DNA of 64,000 nt from Candidatus Kapaibacterium sp. (GCA_026003475.1 BPHJ01000001.1:1301189-1365188), one strand, 5' to 3'. Numbered from the stretch's first letter, positions 50,304 through 59,350 are shown. Numbers and translations: made by a program. The notes: generated by a model not told the origin, from the sequence alone.

Positions 50304-52742
50304 CTATTGCAGTTCGTCCTCGAGTTGTTCGCGTTGCCAGCGTTCAGGTAGTCCATCAAGCTGCCGCTGGAAGAGTGAGCGATATTGCGCTTGCCGTGCA
50401 AAGAAAGCAATGACGTCCCTGGCAACACCTGCCAGCCGCTGATTGAAATGAAAGCGAGCCTCGATTAGATACCCTGCGAGAGTGCTGTCACACCAGTTGA
50501 GTGCCCGCAGTGCATTCATCGCCTGGTCGCGCGTTGTGAATTCAAAGCTTGGCGAAGCATGATCGACAAGTCGCAAGAGTGCACTCCTATCGCCCCGCTC
50601 AGCACGGATGCGGTCGGCAACAATACTGACGCGGGCCTTTCCGTTACACGCACGCTCAGCACGGTCGGCATAGTCGAGCGCACGGTCAGGGTTGGCTACC
50701 GCAAGACGCTCCAGCGCAAGCGCAACCACCGCATACGACGAATCTGCCAGCAATGCCTCAACGCGGGGACGCAGCCAGTCCGGAACAACACGAAGCGACG
50801 TAATCGCAGCACGGCGCACTTCGACGTCGCGATCGCTGATCGCTTCACCGAGCACAGCACGAGCAACATCAAATCGCTGCAACGCTTGGCTCCGTGCAAT
50901 GGTTCGGACCACCAAAGCACGGGGAGCATGGAAACGCTCGGCACGAAACCGTTCAGCAAGAACATGCACCTTGAGGGAATCACCGATGGTGCTATCAGCT
51001 GCAAGCGCTTCGAGTGCATCGTAGCGATCAATCATGCGTGGAGCAAGGCGTGCTTGGGCGATCAATTCGTCAGCAGATTTGGGAAAGTCAATCCGCTTGA
51101 GGATGATCGAGCCAGGGTCGAAGAGCGCGAATGCAACGTCCTGCTTCTGTGGATTGGGTACCCGTACATGCTCGGTACGGTTAGCAATCCATGCCCGTAC
51201 ACGCTGACTTGATCCATCGCTGTAGTGCACTTCCAGAACAACCGGCATGCGGAACAGGGGCTGCAGGGCATCGTTCACCTGCGTTTGTTCAACGGTGAAC
51301 TCCACCGACTGCTGACCAGTTTGCGGGTTACTTACCGGCTGGTAGCGAATACGGTAGGACGGTTCCCCGCCGCGGTAGAGCCACTGATCGAAAAACCATT
51401 GCAGATTCATGCCCAACGCATCGGCGAATGCCTGTTCAAAATCCCGTGTCTCGACAGTCCCATAGGCATGGTGGCGAAGGTAATGCTGAATCGCACGATG
51501 GAACTCCTCTTCTCCAACCACATCCATGAGCATATCAAGCACTGCCGATCCTTTCGAGTAAATCCGCGCAGTTCCAGCATTGCGATGGAGGATGGGGAGC
51601 GCATTATTGTTACCAGCCCCCAAGGCAGCATTCTGTTCCCCACGGCGCATCCATTGGTAGATGTCCTCACCAAAAAATTGTCGGAAGAACAACTTGGGAT
51701 AGAACGTCGCAAAGCTTTCATGCAGCCAAATGCTCCGCTCATCCCGCTGCGTGATGAAATCGCCAAACCATTGATGGGTCAGTTCGTGCATGTTGACGCC
51801 TATGTAGGGTCGGTCGAGCATCGAACGGATGTCGCCGTGGAAGAAATCTCCGAAGACGGTCGCGGTTGTGTTCTCCATGGCACCAGCAATGTAGTCTTGA
51901 ACGGGCACCTGTGCATAGCTATCCCAAGGGTATGGCACTCCCAAAAGCTTTTCGAGAAAATCTACCATCTCTGCAGAGTAGCGATAGGTTGGTTCGGCCC
52001 ACTCAGGGTGATCGGCGTAGTAGTGCAGCCGAAGCGGAATTCCACGTCCGGTGCGGCGTTCGAGTACCCCATACTTGCCGATGGCAAGCATGATAAGGTA
52101 GGTCGCATGCGGCTTGGTCATTTCGTAGTGCCAAGTAATCGTACCATCAGAGTTGCGGCGCTTGCTGCGGAGCACACCATTCGAGAGAACTGTGTAGGCA
52201 GAGTCGAATGTGATGATGGTTTCCGTCATTGCTTTGTCGTTGGGGTAATCGTAGATCGGGACCCAGTGACGGGTATCAAACGGTTGACCTTGAGTCCAGA
52301 TTTGCTTTCGCTTTCGGTTCGTTGGGTCATCCCAACCCGGGAAGTACAAGCCGCGGCGAGGAATGCACTCGTAGTCCAGCGTGACGGAATCGCGATTCGG
52401 ATACTCCCACCGGCCGTAGACAACCACGGTCGAGTCGGTTGTTTGTACTCGAAGCGGTTGCGTACCTCGACGGGCACTGGTGACGCTCATGCGGACTCCA
52501 TCGAGCACAATCGAATCGACCACCGTGCGGAGGGGTAGAAAGAAATAGGTGACGCGCCCCATTACACGCTTGTGAGCAGGATCGAAACGCACGGCAATGC
52601 GAATGCGCTCAAAGTCCACGACGCGCTCGCGCTCTGTCGAGGGCAATTCGTAACGACTGATAATTCGCTCAGGATCGGAGGTTTGGCTTCGGAGAGCCAG
52701 CGCCATCAGAGCAAGAGCAACAAGGACAACAAACTGTTTCAC
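50304..52742 (-). CDS. M1-family zinc aminopeptidase with C-terminal HEAT-like repeats
   Basis: Periplasmic or surface metallopeptidase removing N-terminal residues. 812 aa from a GTG at 52742. Signal peptide VKQFVVLVALALMALALRSQ (residues 1-20). The aminopeptidase N domain is followed by the exopeptidase motif GAMENTTA near residue 305 and the zinc site HELTH at ~345 with the third ligand Glu 18 residues later (WLHESFATF). The last ~270 residues are helical HEAT-like repeats with Ala-Leu-rich turns. The start is GTG at 52742 because an upstream ATG would overlap the divergent peroxiredoxin gene and lose signal-peptide geometry; an ATG at 52784 is the alternative. Confidence 0.9.
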   Translation of the reverse strand: MKQFVVLVALALMALALRSQTSDPERIISRYELPSTERERVVDFERIRIAVRFDPAHKRVMGRVTYFFLPLRTVVDSIVLDGVRMSVTSARRGTQPLRVQTTDSTVVVYGRWEYPNRDSVTLDYECIPRRGLYFPGWDDPTNRKRKQIWTQGQPFDTRHWVPIYDYPNDKAMTETIITFDSAYTVLSNGVLRSKRRNSDGTITWHYEMTKPHATYLIMLAIGKYGVLERRTGRGIPLRLHYYADHPEWAEPTYRYSAEMVDFLEKLLGVPYPWDSYAQVPVQDYIAGAMENTTATVFGDFFHGDIRSMLDRPYIGVNMHELTHQWFGDFITQRDERSIWLHESFATFYPKLFFRQFFGEDIYQWMRRGEQNAALGAGNNNALPILHRNAGTARIYSKGSAVLDMLMDVVGEEEFHRAIQHYLRHHAYGTVETRDFEQAFADALGMNLQWFFDQWLYRGGEPSYRIRYQPVSNPQTGQQSVEFTVEQTQVNDALQPLFRMPVVLEVHYSDGSSQRVRAWIANRTEHVRVPNPQKQDVAFALFDPGSIILKRIDFPKSADELIAQARLAPRMIDRYDALEALAADSTIGDSLKVHVLAERFRAERFHAPRALVVRTIARSQALQRFDVARAVLGEAISDRDVEVRRAAITSLRVVPDWLRPRVEALLADSSYAVVALALERLAVANPDRALDYADRAERACNGKARVSIVADRIRAERGDRSALLRLVDHASPSFEFTTRDQAMNALRALNWCDSTLAGYLIEARFHFNQRLAGVARDVIAFFARQAQYRSLFQRQLDGLPERWQREQLEDELQ

Positions 52743-52744
52743 TG

Positions 52745-52752
52745 TAGTTTTG
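52745..52752 (+). promoter_or_regulatory. -7 element TAGTTTTG upstream of the peroxiredoxin gene
   Basis: Exact TAnnTTTG followed by CAGC, in the 46-bp divergent gap, 36 nt before the ATG at 52789. TGTTTCAC lies just upstream (2 nt before the TA). Confidence 0.55.
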
Positions 52753-52788
52753 CAGCGTAAATGTTGAACATCATTGGCGGTCATTCCT

Positions 52789-53265
52789 ATGTCTGTTTCG
52801 ATTGGCAATCGCGCACCAGATTTTACGCTCTACGATGCAGACCGCACCAAGCGCTCGCTGAGCGAGTTTCTCGGCACGCCGGTTGTGCTTGCCTTTTTCC
52901 CGGGAGCCTTCACCGGTGTATGCGATACCGAAATGTGCACGCTCCGCGATTCGATGCACCGCTTTGCCGAGGCGAAAGCGCAGGTCATCGGTATCAGTGT
53001 TGATTCGCCATTTGTTCTCAAAGAATTTGCGACCAAGTATTCACTGCCGTTTGTGTTACTGTCGGATTTCGATCGCCACGTCACGCAGCAGTACGGCATT
53101 CTCTTCGAAAATCTTGGCGGAGTCGAAGGCTATCACACCAGCAACCGCGCCGTGTTCATTCTCGACCGCGATGGCATGATCCGGTACAGTTGGATCGCTT
53201 CACCGAACCCCGGCGTCGAACCGCCGTACGACGAGGTGATTGCCCAAGCAAATGCCATCGCCTGA
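52789..53265 (+). CDS. peroxiredoxin (AhpC/TSA family, AhpE/BCP-like)
   Basis: Thiol peroxidase that reduces H2O2 or organic hydroperoxides. 158 aa. The peroxidatic Cys is in PGAFTGVCDTEMC (P-x-x-x-T-x-x-C, with a second Cys four residues on), and FVLLSDFDRHVTQQYGI follows. The short form with C-x-x-x-x-C resembles the Prx-Q/BCP or AhpE groups, and the second Cys may be the resolving one. The ATG at 52789 gives the canonical MSVSIGNRAPDF. The gene is divergent from the M1 peptidase and its stop abuts the convergent beta-propeller gene. Confidence 0.92.
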   Translation: MSVSIGNRAPDFTLYDADRTKRSLSEFLGTPVVLAFFPGAFTGVCDTEMCTLRDSMHRFAEAKAQVIGISVDSPFVLKEFATKYSLPFVLLSDFDRHVTQQYGILFENLGGVEGYHTSNRAVFILDRDGMIRYSWIASPNPGVEPPYDEVIAQANAIA

Positions 53266-54483
53266 CTACGGGCAAAACAGCAAGTAGAGTCGCCCTTGGA
53301 CGATGCCAAGCGCTTCGTACCGATTGCGACGGCGGTTGTACACTGCCGGCAATACTGCATCGCACATACGGCTGTAGGTGAAGGCGGCTTTGTCAATCCG
53401 TCGCACGAAAAGATTGGTCGGCGTGCTGTAGGCAAAGGTCTGTGAGTGGGGACGGCGTGCCACAACCAGCGCTGTGCTCAAATCTTGTCCGAGTGGATAC
53501 CGCCGCCCATCGAGCATGAGGAAGCAATCCACGTCGCATCCAATCGCGTAGAGCTCGCTGCCATCGGGTGTAAAGGTAAGCTCACCGAGTGGGTAGCGAC
53601 CGACGCCGTACTCGGTCCCCGTATGCAGCAGGAAGTAGGTGTTCTGTCGCACCGCCACTGCACCGTACTGGGGCAAGTATGGGTGACACACGACCGACCA
53701 GATGCTATCGTACTGCTGGCTTGGGAGCGGACGCGCAAAGTCATCGCTGATGAGCAGGATTTGTTGCCAGGGTTGTTGGTGGACATGCACAACAGCAGCG
53801 GTGCCGAAGCGGTTGACTACCACATGCCCCACATCAGTAAATGGACCGGCAAGCTCTTCGGTGCCCCGGAAGGGCCGCCACTGCGCGCCTGCTCGGTACG
53901 CATAGAGCAGTTGCCCGTTCTGCCAGAACCCACCGAGGCGAATCGCGTCGCCAGTGACGATTTCGCGTCCGTCGAGCATCAACCGTTGTTGAGCTTGCAC
54001 CTGTTCAACCCACGCAAGGTGACTACCATCGGGAGAGAGGGCAACATCCCCCACTCGCCGAAACACAGTGTACTGCGCGTTGCCATGAGCGATGACCTCG
54101 ACGCTGCCATCATAGCACGAGGCAACCAGTACTGGAGCATTGGGAGCAAAAGCAAGGATACCCGGCGACACGCACTGTACGGGAAGAGCTGTCGTATCAA
54201 CCAGAAGTTGCCACATGCCCGCACGCTGTGCCCACGTCGCCCAATGATTGCCGTCACGCGAAAGGACTGGCGGCAGTATTCGGTCGTAAGCTGCCGTCCG
54301 ATACCCCCCGACAATAAGGCGCTGCTGTCCAGCATATGGTGCGACAAGGGCCCACCAAAGGCCCGTGGTATCGAGCCCAGCTTCAATGAGCTGCTCGCTA
54401 CCATCGAGAAGAAGCTCATCACTGCACTGCGCCGGCGCGACTGCTGGTAACACCAAAAGCACGAAAAGCACGCACGCAATCAT
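53266..54483 (-). CDS. exported beta-propeller (WD40-like) protein of unknown function
   Basis: A 405-aa protein with a signal peptide (residues 1-18, ending APAQC). Repeated beta-strand blades with LSPDGSHLAW and FTPDGSELYAIG are typical of PD40/TolB-like propellers, and four or five more diverged blades can be traced. No catalytic motif. It is the last gene of the mazG-to-propeller run, overlapping the cyclo-ligase stop by 4 nt, and abuts the peroxiredoxin gene tail to tail. Possibly a periplasmic scaffold. Confidence 0.7.
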   Translation of the reverse strand: MIACVLFVLLVLPAVAPAQCSDELLLDGSEQLIEAGLDTTGLWWALVAPYAGQQRLIVGGYRTAAYDRILPPVLSRDGNHWATWAQRAGMWQLLVDTTALPVQCVSPGILAFAPNAPVLVASCYDGSVEVIAHGNAQYTVFRRVGDVALSPDGSHLAWVEQVQAQQRLMLDGREIVTGDAIRLGGFWQNGQLLYAYRAGAQWRPFRGTEELAGPFTDVGHVVVNRFGTAAVVHVHQQPWQQILLISDDFARPLPSQQYDSIWSVVCHPYLPQYGAVAVRQNTYFLLHTGTEYGVGRYPLGELTFTPDGSELYAIGCDVDCFLMLDGRRYPLGQDLSTALVVARRPHSQTFAYSTPTNLFVRRIDKAAFTYSRMCDAVLPAVYNRRRNRYEALGIVQGRLYLLFCP

Positions 54484-55046
54484 CGTCGCACCACTCCAAG
54501 CTCGGTGACCACAGCATCAAGCGGCACATCGTGTGGTTCAACGGGAAAATCCTCGACGTACTGCAACGCATACGCCAACCCGAAGCGTCGGAAGGGTACT
54601 CGTGCTAAAAAGCGATCGTAGTATCCCTTGCCGTAGCCGATCCGGTACAGCCGCCCGCCGAACGCCACCAAGGGCACAAGGACGAGCGGGCCGAGTTCGG
54701 CAAGTTCTCTGTCGCCAAGGAATGCGCACTCGGCTGGTTGTGGAATTCCGTACTGGCCCACTTCCAGGCGCATATCTTCAGCATAGAGAGCGTGCTGCAG
54801 CTCGCGCTCACCCGGAAGCACGACGGGGACGACAACACGCTTCCCCTCCTTCCATGCCCGTTCGATGATGGGCTGGGTGTCCACTTCACCGCGAATTGGC
54901 AAATACACGTGGATGGCAGGAGCAACAAGGTATTCCGGCTGCGCCCAAAGATGCTCGGCAATTGCAATAGCTGCCTGCTGCTGCTGCTGCAAAGACAACG
55001 CCGCACGTTCGGCAAGTTTGAGTGCGCGGATCTCTGCTTTGGTCAT
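54480..55046 (-). CDS. 5-formyltetrahydrofolate cyclo-ligase
   Basis: Converts 5-formyl-THF to 5,10-methenyl-THF using ATP (MTHFS, YgfA). 188 aa, standard length. Signatures: basic N-terminal MTKAEIRALKLAERAALS, PIRGEVDTQPIIERAWKEGK, and RLYRIGYGKGYYDRFLA (catalytic glycine/tyrosine box) near residue 132. A run of five glutamines (SLQQQQQAAI) lies near residue 20, encoded by CAG repeats. Overlaps EamA (4 nt) and the propeller gene (4 nt). Confidence 0.94.
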   Translation of the reverse strand: MTKAEIRALKLAERAALSLQQQQQAAIAIAEHLWAQPEYLVAPAIHVYLPIRGEVDTQPIIERAWKEGKRVVVPVVLPGERELQHALYAEDMRLEVGQYGIPQPAECAFLGDRELAELGPLVLVPLVAFGGRLYRIGYGKGYYDRFLARVPFRRFGLAYALQYVEDFPVEPHDVPLDAVVTELGVVRR

Positions 55047-55963
55047 CGTCGGACACCTCCAGCAGTCAGCGCAGGCAGCATCGCGGCTGTAACAATCATG
55101 CTGGCACCGAGCATCTCCATCGGTCGCAATCGCTCATCCTGTGCGACGATGCCGAGAATCGTTGCAAAGACCGGTTCGAGCGCAAAGATGAGAGCAACGC
55201 GTGCTGCAGAAATGCCCGGTTGCACCCGCGTTTGAATGTAGGTTGTCACCACCGTTGCCAACACGCTCGTATAGAACAGGGCAATCACCACATCACCATT
55301 CCACACAATCGCAAATTTGCCCAGGAAGTGTTCATCGGCAGAATGCAGACCGTACGCAAGCAGATGGAGAGCACCACCAAGCGTAGCGGTCACGCCACAC
55401 TGAATCACGACGAGTGCACCGGTTCCGACACTGCCCAGCGTTTCGATCCCAGCATAACTCATGTAGCCCATGTAGTAAGACCACACTAATGCTCCACCGA
55501 GCGTTGCCCAGTCACCCGCATTGAGGCTTCCCGCTTCAGGCCGCGCCAGCAGAGCAATGCCCAGCATCCCGAGCACTGCTCCCCACCATTCACGCCGGGT
55601 TGGATGACGCCGCCAAATCCACCGTTGGACAATCGGAACAAATACCACGAAGGTCCCCGTAAACAATGCACTCCGGGCAATGGTGGTCCGCTCTAATCCC
55701 CAGGTCTGCAGAAAAAAACCGATCGCGTACGTGATCCCAAGCACGGCGCCATGTTTCCAGAGGTGACGATCCGTGCGACGACGAATGGATGCATGCCAGA
55801 CAACAACGGCAACCACACTAGCAAGCGCAAAACGTAGCGTCACAAAAGCGATCGGATCGCACCACGGTAACGCACGCTTGATGAGCAGGAATGTTCCTGC
55901 CCACAGCATGGTCACTCCCACCAGAGCAAGCTCAGCACGGAGAGAACGAGGCTCCACGCGCAA
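55043..55963 (-). CDS. EamA-family (DMT superfamily) transporter
   Basis: A 306-aa inner-membrane transporter with two EamA repeats and ten predicted helices. The first repeat starts LVGVTMLWAGTFLLIKRALP and the second WATLGGALVWSYYMGYMSYAG. DMT proteins usually export or import metabolites, often amino acids or drugs; no specificity can be read here. The apparent start is TTG at 55963 (GTG at 55957 also possible); both overlap the M20 peptidase stop by 26-32 nt, so translation coupling is likely. Confidence 0.85.
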   Translation of the reverse strand: MRVEPRSLRAELALVGVTMLWAGTFLLIKRALPWCDPIAFVTLRFALASVVAVVVWHASIRRRTDRHLWKHGAVLGITYAIGFFLQTWGLERTTIARSALFTGTFVVFVPIVQRWIWRRHPTRREWWGAVLGMLGIALLARPEAGSLNAGDWATLGGALVWSYYMGYMSYAGIETLGSVGTGALVVIQCGVTATLGGALHLLAYGLHSADEHFLGKFAIVWNGDVVIALFYTSVLATVVTTYIQTRVQPGISAARVALIFALEPVFATILGIVAQDERLRPMEMLGASMIVTAAMLPALTAGGVRR

Positions 55964-57311
55964 GCTCCTCGAAAAAGTAGATCACCGCATCGGTGCCACG
56001 ATGGAAATTTGCCAGGTGAAAATGTTCATTCGGTGAGTGGGCACCATCGGTGTGGAGACCGAATCCCATCAACACCACGGGCACACCAAACTCTCGCACA
56101 AATGTAGTGACCACAGGGATTGAGCCTCCCTCCCGCTGATAGACAGGCGCCCGACCGAACGATTGCTCCAATGCTCGCGCTGCTGCCATCATCGGTGGGG
56201 AAGTTCGATCAACGAGCACGGGCTCAGCACCGTGGAGCGTCTGCACCTGCACACGCACACCAGCGGGTGCACACTGCTCGAGGAAACGTGCAACCTGCTG
56301 GGCAATCTGATCGGGCTGTTGCTCCGGTACCAGTCGCATCGAAATTTTGGCATGTGCTGTCGCCGGTAGCACGGTCTTTGCTCCCGTCCCCGTGAAGCCA
56401 CTCCACATGCCGTTGACGTCCAACGTTGGTCGTGCACCAATGCGCTCGAGAACGCTATAGCCTTCTTCACCACCGAGGGCGGGAACATCGAGTTCTTGGC
56501 GGTATGCCTCCTCGTCGAACGGCAATGCTGCCAAGAGCTGGCGCTCCTGCTCTGAGAGCGGAAGGACAGCATCGTAGAACCCTGGCACAGCAACACGTCC
56601 GTGCTCATCGTGTAGCGCAGCGATCATTGCTGCCAATGCGTTTGCTGGATTGACGACTGCCCCACCATAGGAGCCACTGTGCAAGTCCCGACGGGGTCCG
56701 CGAACGTGCACTTCCACGTACGCCAGCCCACGCAACCCATACACCAACGACGGAATATCCGGTGCAAACATCGCGGTATCGCACACCAGCACCGCATCGC
56801 ATGCCAATCGCTGCTGATACGCTCGGATAAACGTGCCCAGATGCGTCGAGCCAATTTCTTCTTCCCCCTCGATGAGGAGCTTGACATTGCACGGCAGATG
56901 CCCGACTGACCGAAGCCACGATTCGATGGCACTGATCACCAGCCAGACCTGCCCTTTATCATCGGTCGCACCACGAGCATAGATTTTGCCGTCGCGGAGG
57001 GTTGGTTCAAATGGTGGTGTCTGCCACTGGTCGAGTGGGTCAACTGGCTGAACGTCGTAATGACCGTAAAAGAGCAAGGTTGGCCCGTTGGCTCCGAGCC
57101 ACTCGGCATAGACGATCGGGTGTCCATCGGTGGGAACACACTCGACCGTTTGCATCCCAATCGAACGAAGGTGTGATGCAAGCCAATCGGCTGCATTGGC
57201 AACATCGGTTTTGTGCTCGGGGAGCGTGCTAATGCTCGGATAGCGGAGAAATTCGAAGAGCTGATCAAGAAAGCGCTGCCGCGAGGATGCGGCATAGTCG
57301 AGTGGATTCAC
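55932..57311 (-). CDS. M20 family dipeptidase/metallopeptidase
   Basis: A 459-aa zinc amidohydrolase-type peptidase. The zinc-binding motif FYGHYDVQP (H-x-D) near residue 82, the ARGATDDKGQ motif (D-D-K-G) near 115, the EGEEEIGS motif (E-E-E-I-G) near 145, and the dimerisation domain with a later SPNEHFHLANF (His ligand) are all present; the pattern is that of the CNDP/DapE-like group. Start is GTG at 57311. Between it and the LCP gene there are 66 bp with an exact TAnnTTTG, so it may have its own promoter inside the run. Confidence 0.93.
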   Translation of the reverse strand: MNPLDYAASSRQRFLDQLFEFLRYPSISTLPEHKTDVANAADWLASHLRSIGMQTVECVPTDGHPIVYAEWLGANGPTLLFYGHYDVQPVDPLDQWQTPPFEPTLRDGKIYARGATDDKGQVWLVISAIESWLRSVGHLPCNVKLLIEGEEEIGSTHLGTFIRAYQQRLACDAVLVCDTAMFAPDIPSLVYGLRGLAYVEVHVRGPRRDLHSGSYGGAVVNPANALAAMIAALHDEHGRVAVPGFYDAVLPLSEQERQLLAALPFDEEAYRQELDVPALGGEEGYSVLERIGARPTLDVNGMWSGFTGTGAKTVLPATAHAKISMRLVPEQQPDQIAQQVARFLEQCAPAGVRVQVQTLHGAEPVLVDRTSPPMMAAARALEQSFGRAPVYQREGGSIPVVTTFVREFGVPVVLMGFGLHTDGAHSPNEHFHLANFHRGTDAVIYFFEELARGASFSPC

Positions 57312-57343
57312 GCCTGCACAGACAAGAACAATTCAACACGTGG

Positions 57344-57351
57344 CAAAAATA
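57344..57351 (-). promoter_or_regulatory. -7 element TATTTTTG upstream of the M20 peptidase gene
   Basis: Exact TAnnTTTG on the minus strand followed by CCAC, 33 nt before the GTG at 57311. It lies between the LCP gene and the M20 gene. A TTG is 16 nt upstream of the TA. Confidence 0.5.
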
Positions 57352-57377
57352 CCGGTGATGATACTGCCAATGCCGTA

Positions 57378-58586
57378 TCAATGCAAGTGTGCTGGTTCGG
57401 CTGGTTGTCCGCCCACGCCAAGATTGAGGTACATCGGCACTCCCATTTGAGCCAGGAAATAGCGCACGTCGTCCGCTTTGAGGATGTTGCCCGTTGCCGA
57501 GTATGCTTCGATGAGCGTTGCACACATCAGCTCCATGAAGTGCTGGCGTCCACGCTCTTCGGGCAGTTGCAGCCAGGCGCGTTGCTCATAGGGACGTTCC
57601 AACAGCGCAATTGCTCGCGCTGGTTGATTGCGATCGAGCGCACGAGCAGCTTCGACAATCATGCGGTGCAGGCGCTGCTGATAGGTTTCCACACGGAAGG
57701 TTGGTTTGCGGGGCAGTGCACCACGCGCTTGCAGCTTACGGTCGAGCTTCTTGCCAAGGGATACAACCTTCGCGGGCGAGGAAAGATCGAACTGCTGGGG
57801 ACGGTGGCGCCGCGGACAGAGCGTGATGCTGATATCCCGCTCATTGCGAGGGAAACCTTTCGATCGCAACGCGGCCAGGATCATTTGTGCTACATCGTAA
57901 CGGAGATTGGTTTCGGCAATTGCCAATGCTCCGCGGAGCGCGACTGCATCGAGGGCGCCTTCGGATCGAGGAAAGTGTTTGAGAATCATCTGCCGAATGA
58001 ACTGTGCTTGGTTATAGCAGCGCTGATGGTCGCCGATCCCAAATGCCTTGCGCGTGCGCAGAACGTGGAGCGTCGTTGCCGCCGAACCGCGGAAGCCAAG
58101 CAGTTCGAAGATGCCCATCGCTTGGGAAAACCCAACCTCGATGTAGTAGTCAATCCTGCCGACGCCCGTCATTTCGGCAAGTTTGCGCAGATAGGCTTCC
58201 CGGCCTTTCCGAGCGCGGTAGTTGGCAATAATGTTGAGCGATGCAGACGAAAAGCCAGCATCAGCATGCGTGCCGCGGGGAACGCTCAAAATCTCGATCT
58301 TCCCTTGGTCGAGCCAGATGCGGAGGACGTGGTTTGCATCAGCATGCGCTTGTTTGACACCGAGCCGCGAATCAATACCGCTGATCGCAATCGTCACCGA
58401 GCGTCCCCAGTACCGCTGGGCATCAGTTTGATCGGATCCGGTATCGGCAGCAGGTGCTTTGCTTGCTCCCCGCGGCTTGTGGGTTGGCACCGCACCCAGC
58501 GACACACAAACCAGTGCGACTGCACCAAGAACACCAAGCAAGGATCTCCATGCTACAATTCTTGCTGTTTTGCCTGATTCCACCAC
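57378..58586 (-). CDS. LytR-CpsA-Psr (LCP) domain protein with helical C-terminus
   Basis: In Gram-positive bacteria LCP proteins attach polymers to the cell wall; in didermic bacteria their targets are mostly unknown. The 402-aa protein has an N-terminal transmembrane/signal helix (residues ~14-32) and an LCP-type domain: SVTIAISGIDSR, HADANHVLRIWL, IEILSVPRGTHADAG, then LNIIANYRARKGREAYL and IDYYIEVGFSQAMGIFELLGF. The order and spacing fit LCP, and the PRGTHAD stretch replaces the usual IPRDT. Residues ~300-390 look like TPR-type helices. The start is a GTG within the mazG 3' end (34-nt overlap). A divergent but recognisable member. Confidence 0.75.
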   Translation of the reverse strand: MVESGKTARIVAWRSLLGVLGAVALVCVSLGAVPTHKPRGASKAPAADTGSDQTDAQRYWGRSVTIAISGIDSRLGVKQAHADANHVLRIWLDQGKIEILSVPRGTHADAGFSSASLNIIANYRARKGREAYLRKLAEMTGVGRIDYYIEVGFSQAMGIFELLGFRGSAATTLHVLRTRKAFGIGDHQRCYNQAQFIRQMILKHFPRSEGALDAVALRGALAIAETNLRYDVAQMILAALRSKGFPRNERDISITLCPRRHRPQQFDLSSPAKVVSLGKKLDRKLQARGALPRKPTFRVETYQQRLHRMIVEAARALDRNQPARAIALLERPYEQRAWLQLPEERGRQHFMELMCATLIEAYSATGNILKADDVRYFLAQMGVPMYLNLGVGGQPAEPAHLH

Positions 58587-59350
58587 GTATCGAGTTGCTC
58601 CAAGGTGAATGCATCCAGTGGCTTTCCGTGCTGGCGTGCTTGCTGCTCGATATAACGAAAGCGTCGCTGAAACTTATCGTTGGCCTGCTGCAGGGTGGTT
58701 TCTGCCACCAGACCAGCATGCCGCGCCGCATTGACGAGTGCGAACAGGAGATCGCCGAATTCCTCCGTCACTGCATGGTGGTCCCGACCCGCAGCGCTCC
58801 GAAGCTCGGCAAGTTCCTCGCCGACTTTGTCCCAGACCTCTTGGCTTGTCTTCCAATCGAAGCCAACGTGTGCAACCTTTTCCTGCATCCGTTGCGCACG
58901 CAGCAATGCCGGTAAATGCCGTGGCACGCCAGCAAGAATCGAATCGCGCCCCTCTTGCATTTTGATCTGTTCCCAATTCTGCATCACCTGATCGGCATCG
59001 GTGACGGCAACATCGCCAAACACATGCGGATGGCGCCGGACCAACTTGCTGGCAACGTGCTCAATCACATCAGCCAACTTGAAGGCACCACGCTCTTCAG
59101 CAATGACTGAGTGCATGATCACATGCAGCAACACATCGCCGAGCTCTTTTTTGAATTCGGCATCGTCGCCGCGCTCGATGGCATCGAGCGTTTCGTACGA
59201 TTCCTCAATGAGCAGATGGGAAATGCTCTCGTGGGTCTGCTCGCGATCCCACGGACATTCACGGCGCAACAGGCGCACAATTTCGACCAGCGCCAGGAAT
59301 TGATCACTGAGCGCCGATGGATCAGCCGGCGTTGGGACAGGATGCGGCAT
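58553..59350 (-). CDS. mazG: nucleoside triphosphate pyrophosphohydrolase MazG
   Basis: House-cleaning hydrolase of canonical and aberrant NTPs. 265 aa with two MazG domains: ECPWDREQTHESISHLLIEE and EESYETLDAIERGDDAEFKKELGDVLLHVIMH (metal-binding E-x-x-E and E-x-x-D), then a second module with EELAELRSA and EEFGDLLFALVNAARH. The ATG at 59350 is preferred over an open upstream extension, which would run across the divergent M42 promoter region. First gene of a six-gene run ending at 53266. Confidence 0.95.
   Translation of the reverse strand: MPHPVPTPADPSALSDQFLALVEIVRLLRRECPWDREQTHESISHLLIEESYETLDAIERGDDAEFKKELGDVLLHVIMHSVIAEERGAFKLADVIEHVASKLVRRHPHVFGDVAVTDADQVMQNWEQIKMQEGRDSILAGVPRHLPALLRAQRMQEKVAHVGFDWKTSQEVWDKVGEELAELRSAAGRDHHAVTEEFGDLLFALVNAARHAGLVAETTLQQANDKFQRRFRYIEQQARQHGKPLDAFTLEQLDTWWNQAKQQEL

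Noticed and set aside
51225-52538. 437-codon plus-strand open frame opposite the M1 aminopeptidase
   Set aside because: The minus-strand frame has HELTH and GAMENTTA motifs; the opposite one has no domain.
53446-54450. 334-codon plus-strand frame opposite the beta-propeller gene
   Set aside because: Antisense to a gene with signal peptide and propeller repeats.
54960-55000. CAG/CTG run in the cyclo-ligase gene as a phase-variable repeat
   Set aside because: Only five glutamine codons; triplet repeats do not shift the frame and the run is short.
57213-58577. 454-codon plus-strand open frame opposite the LCP-domain gene
   Set aside because: Antisense to a protein with LCP motifs on the minus strand; low-complexity Arg/Cys-rich composition typical of a shadow frame.
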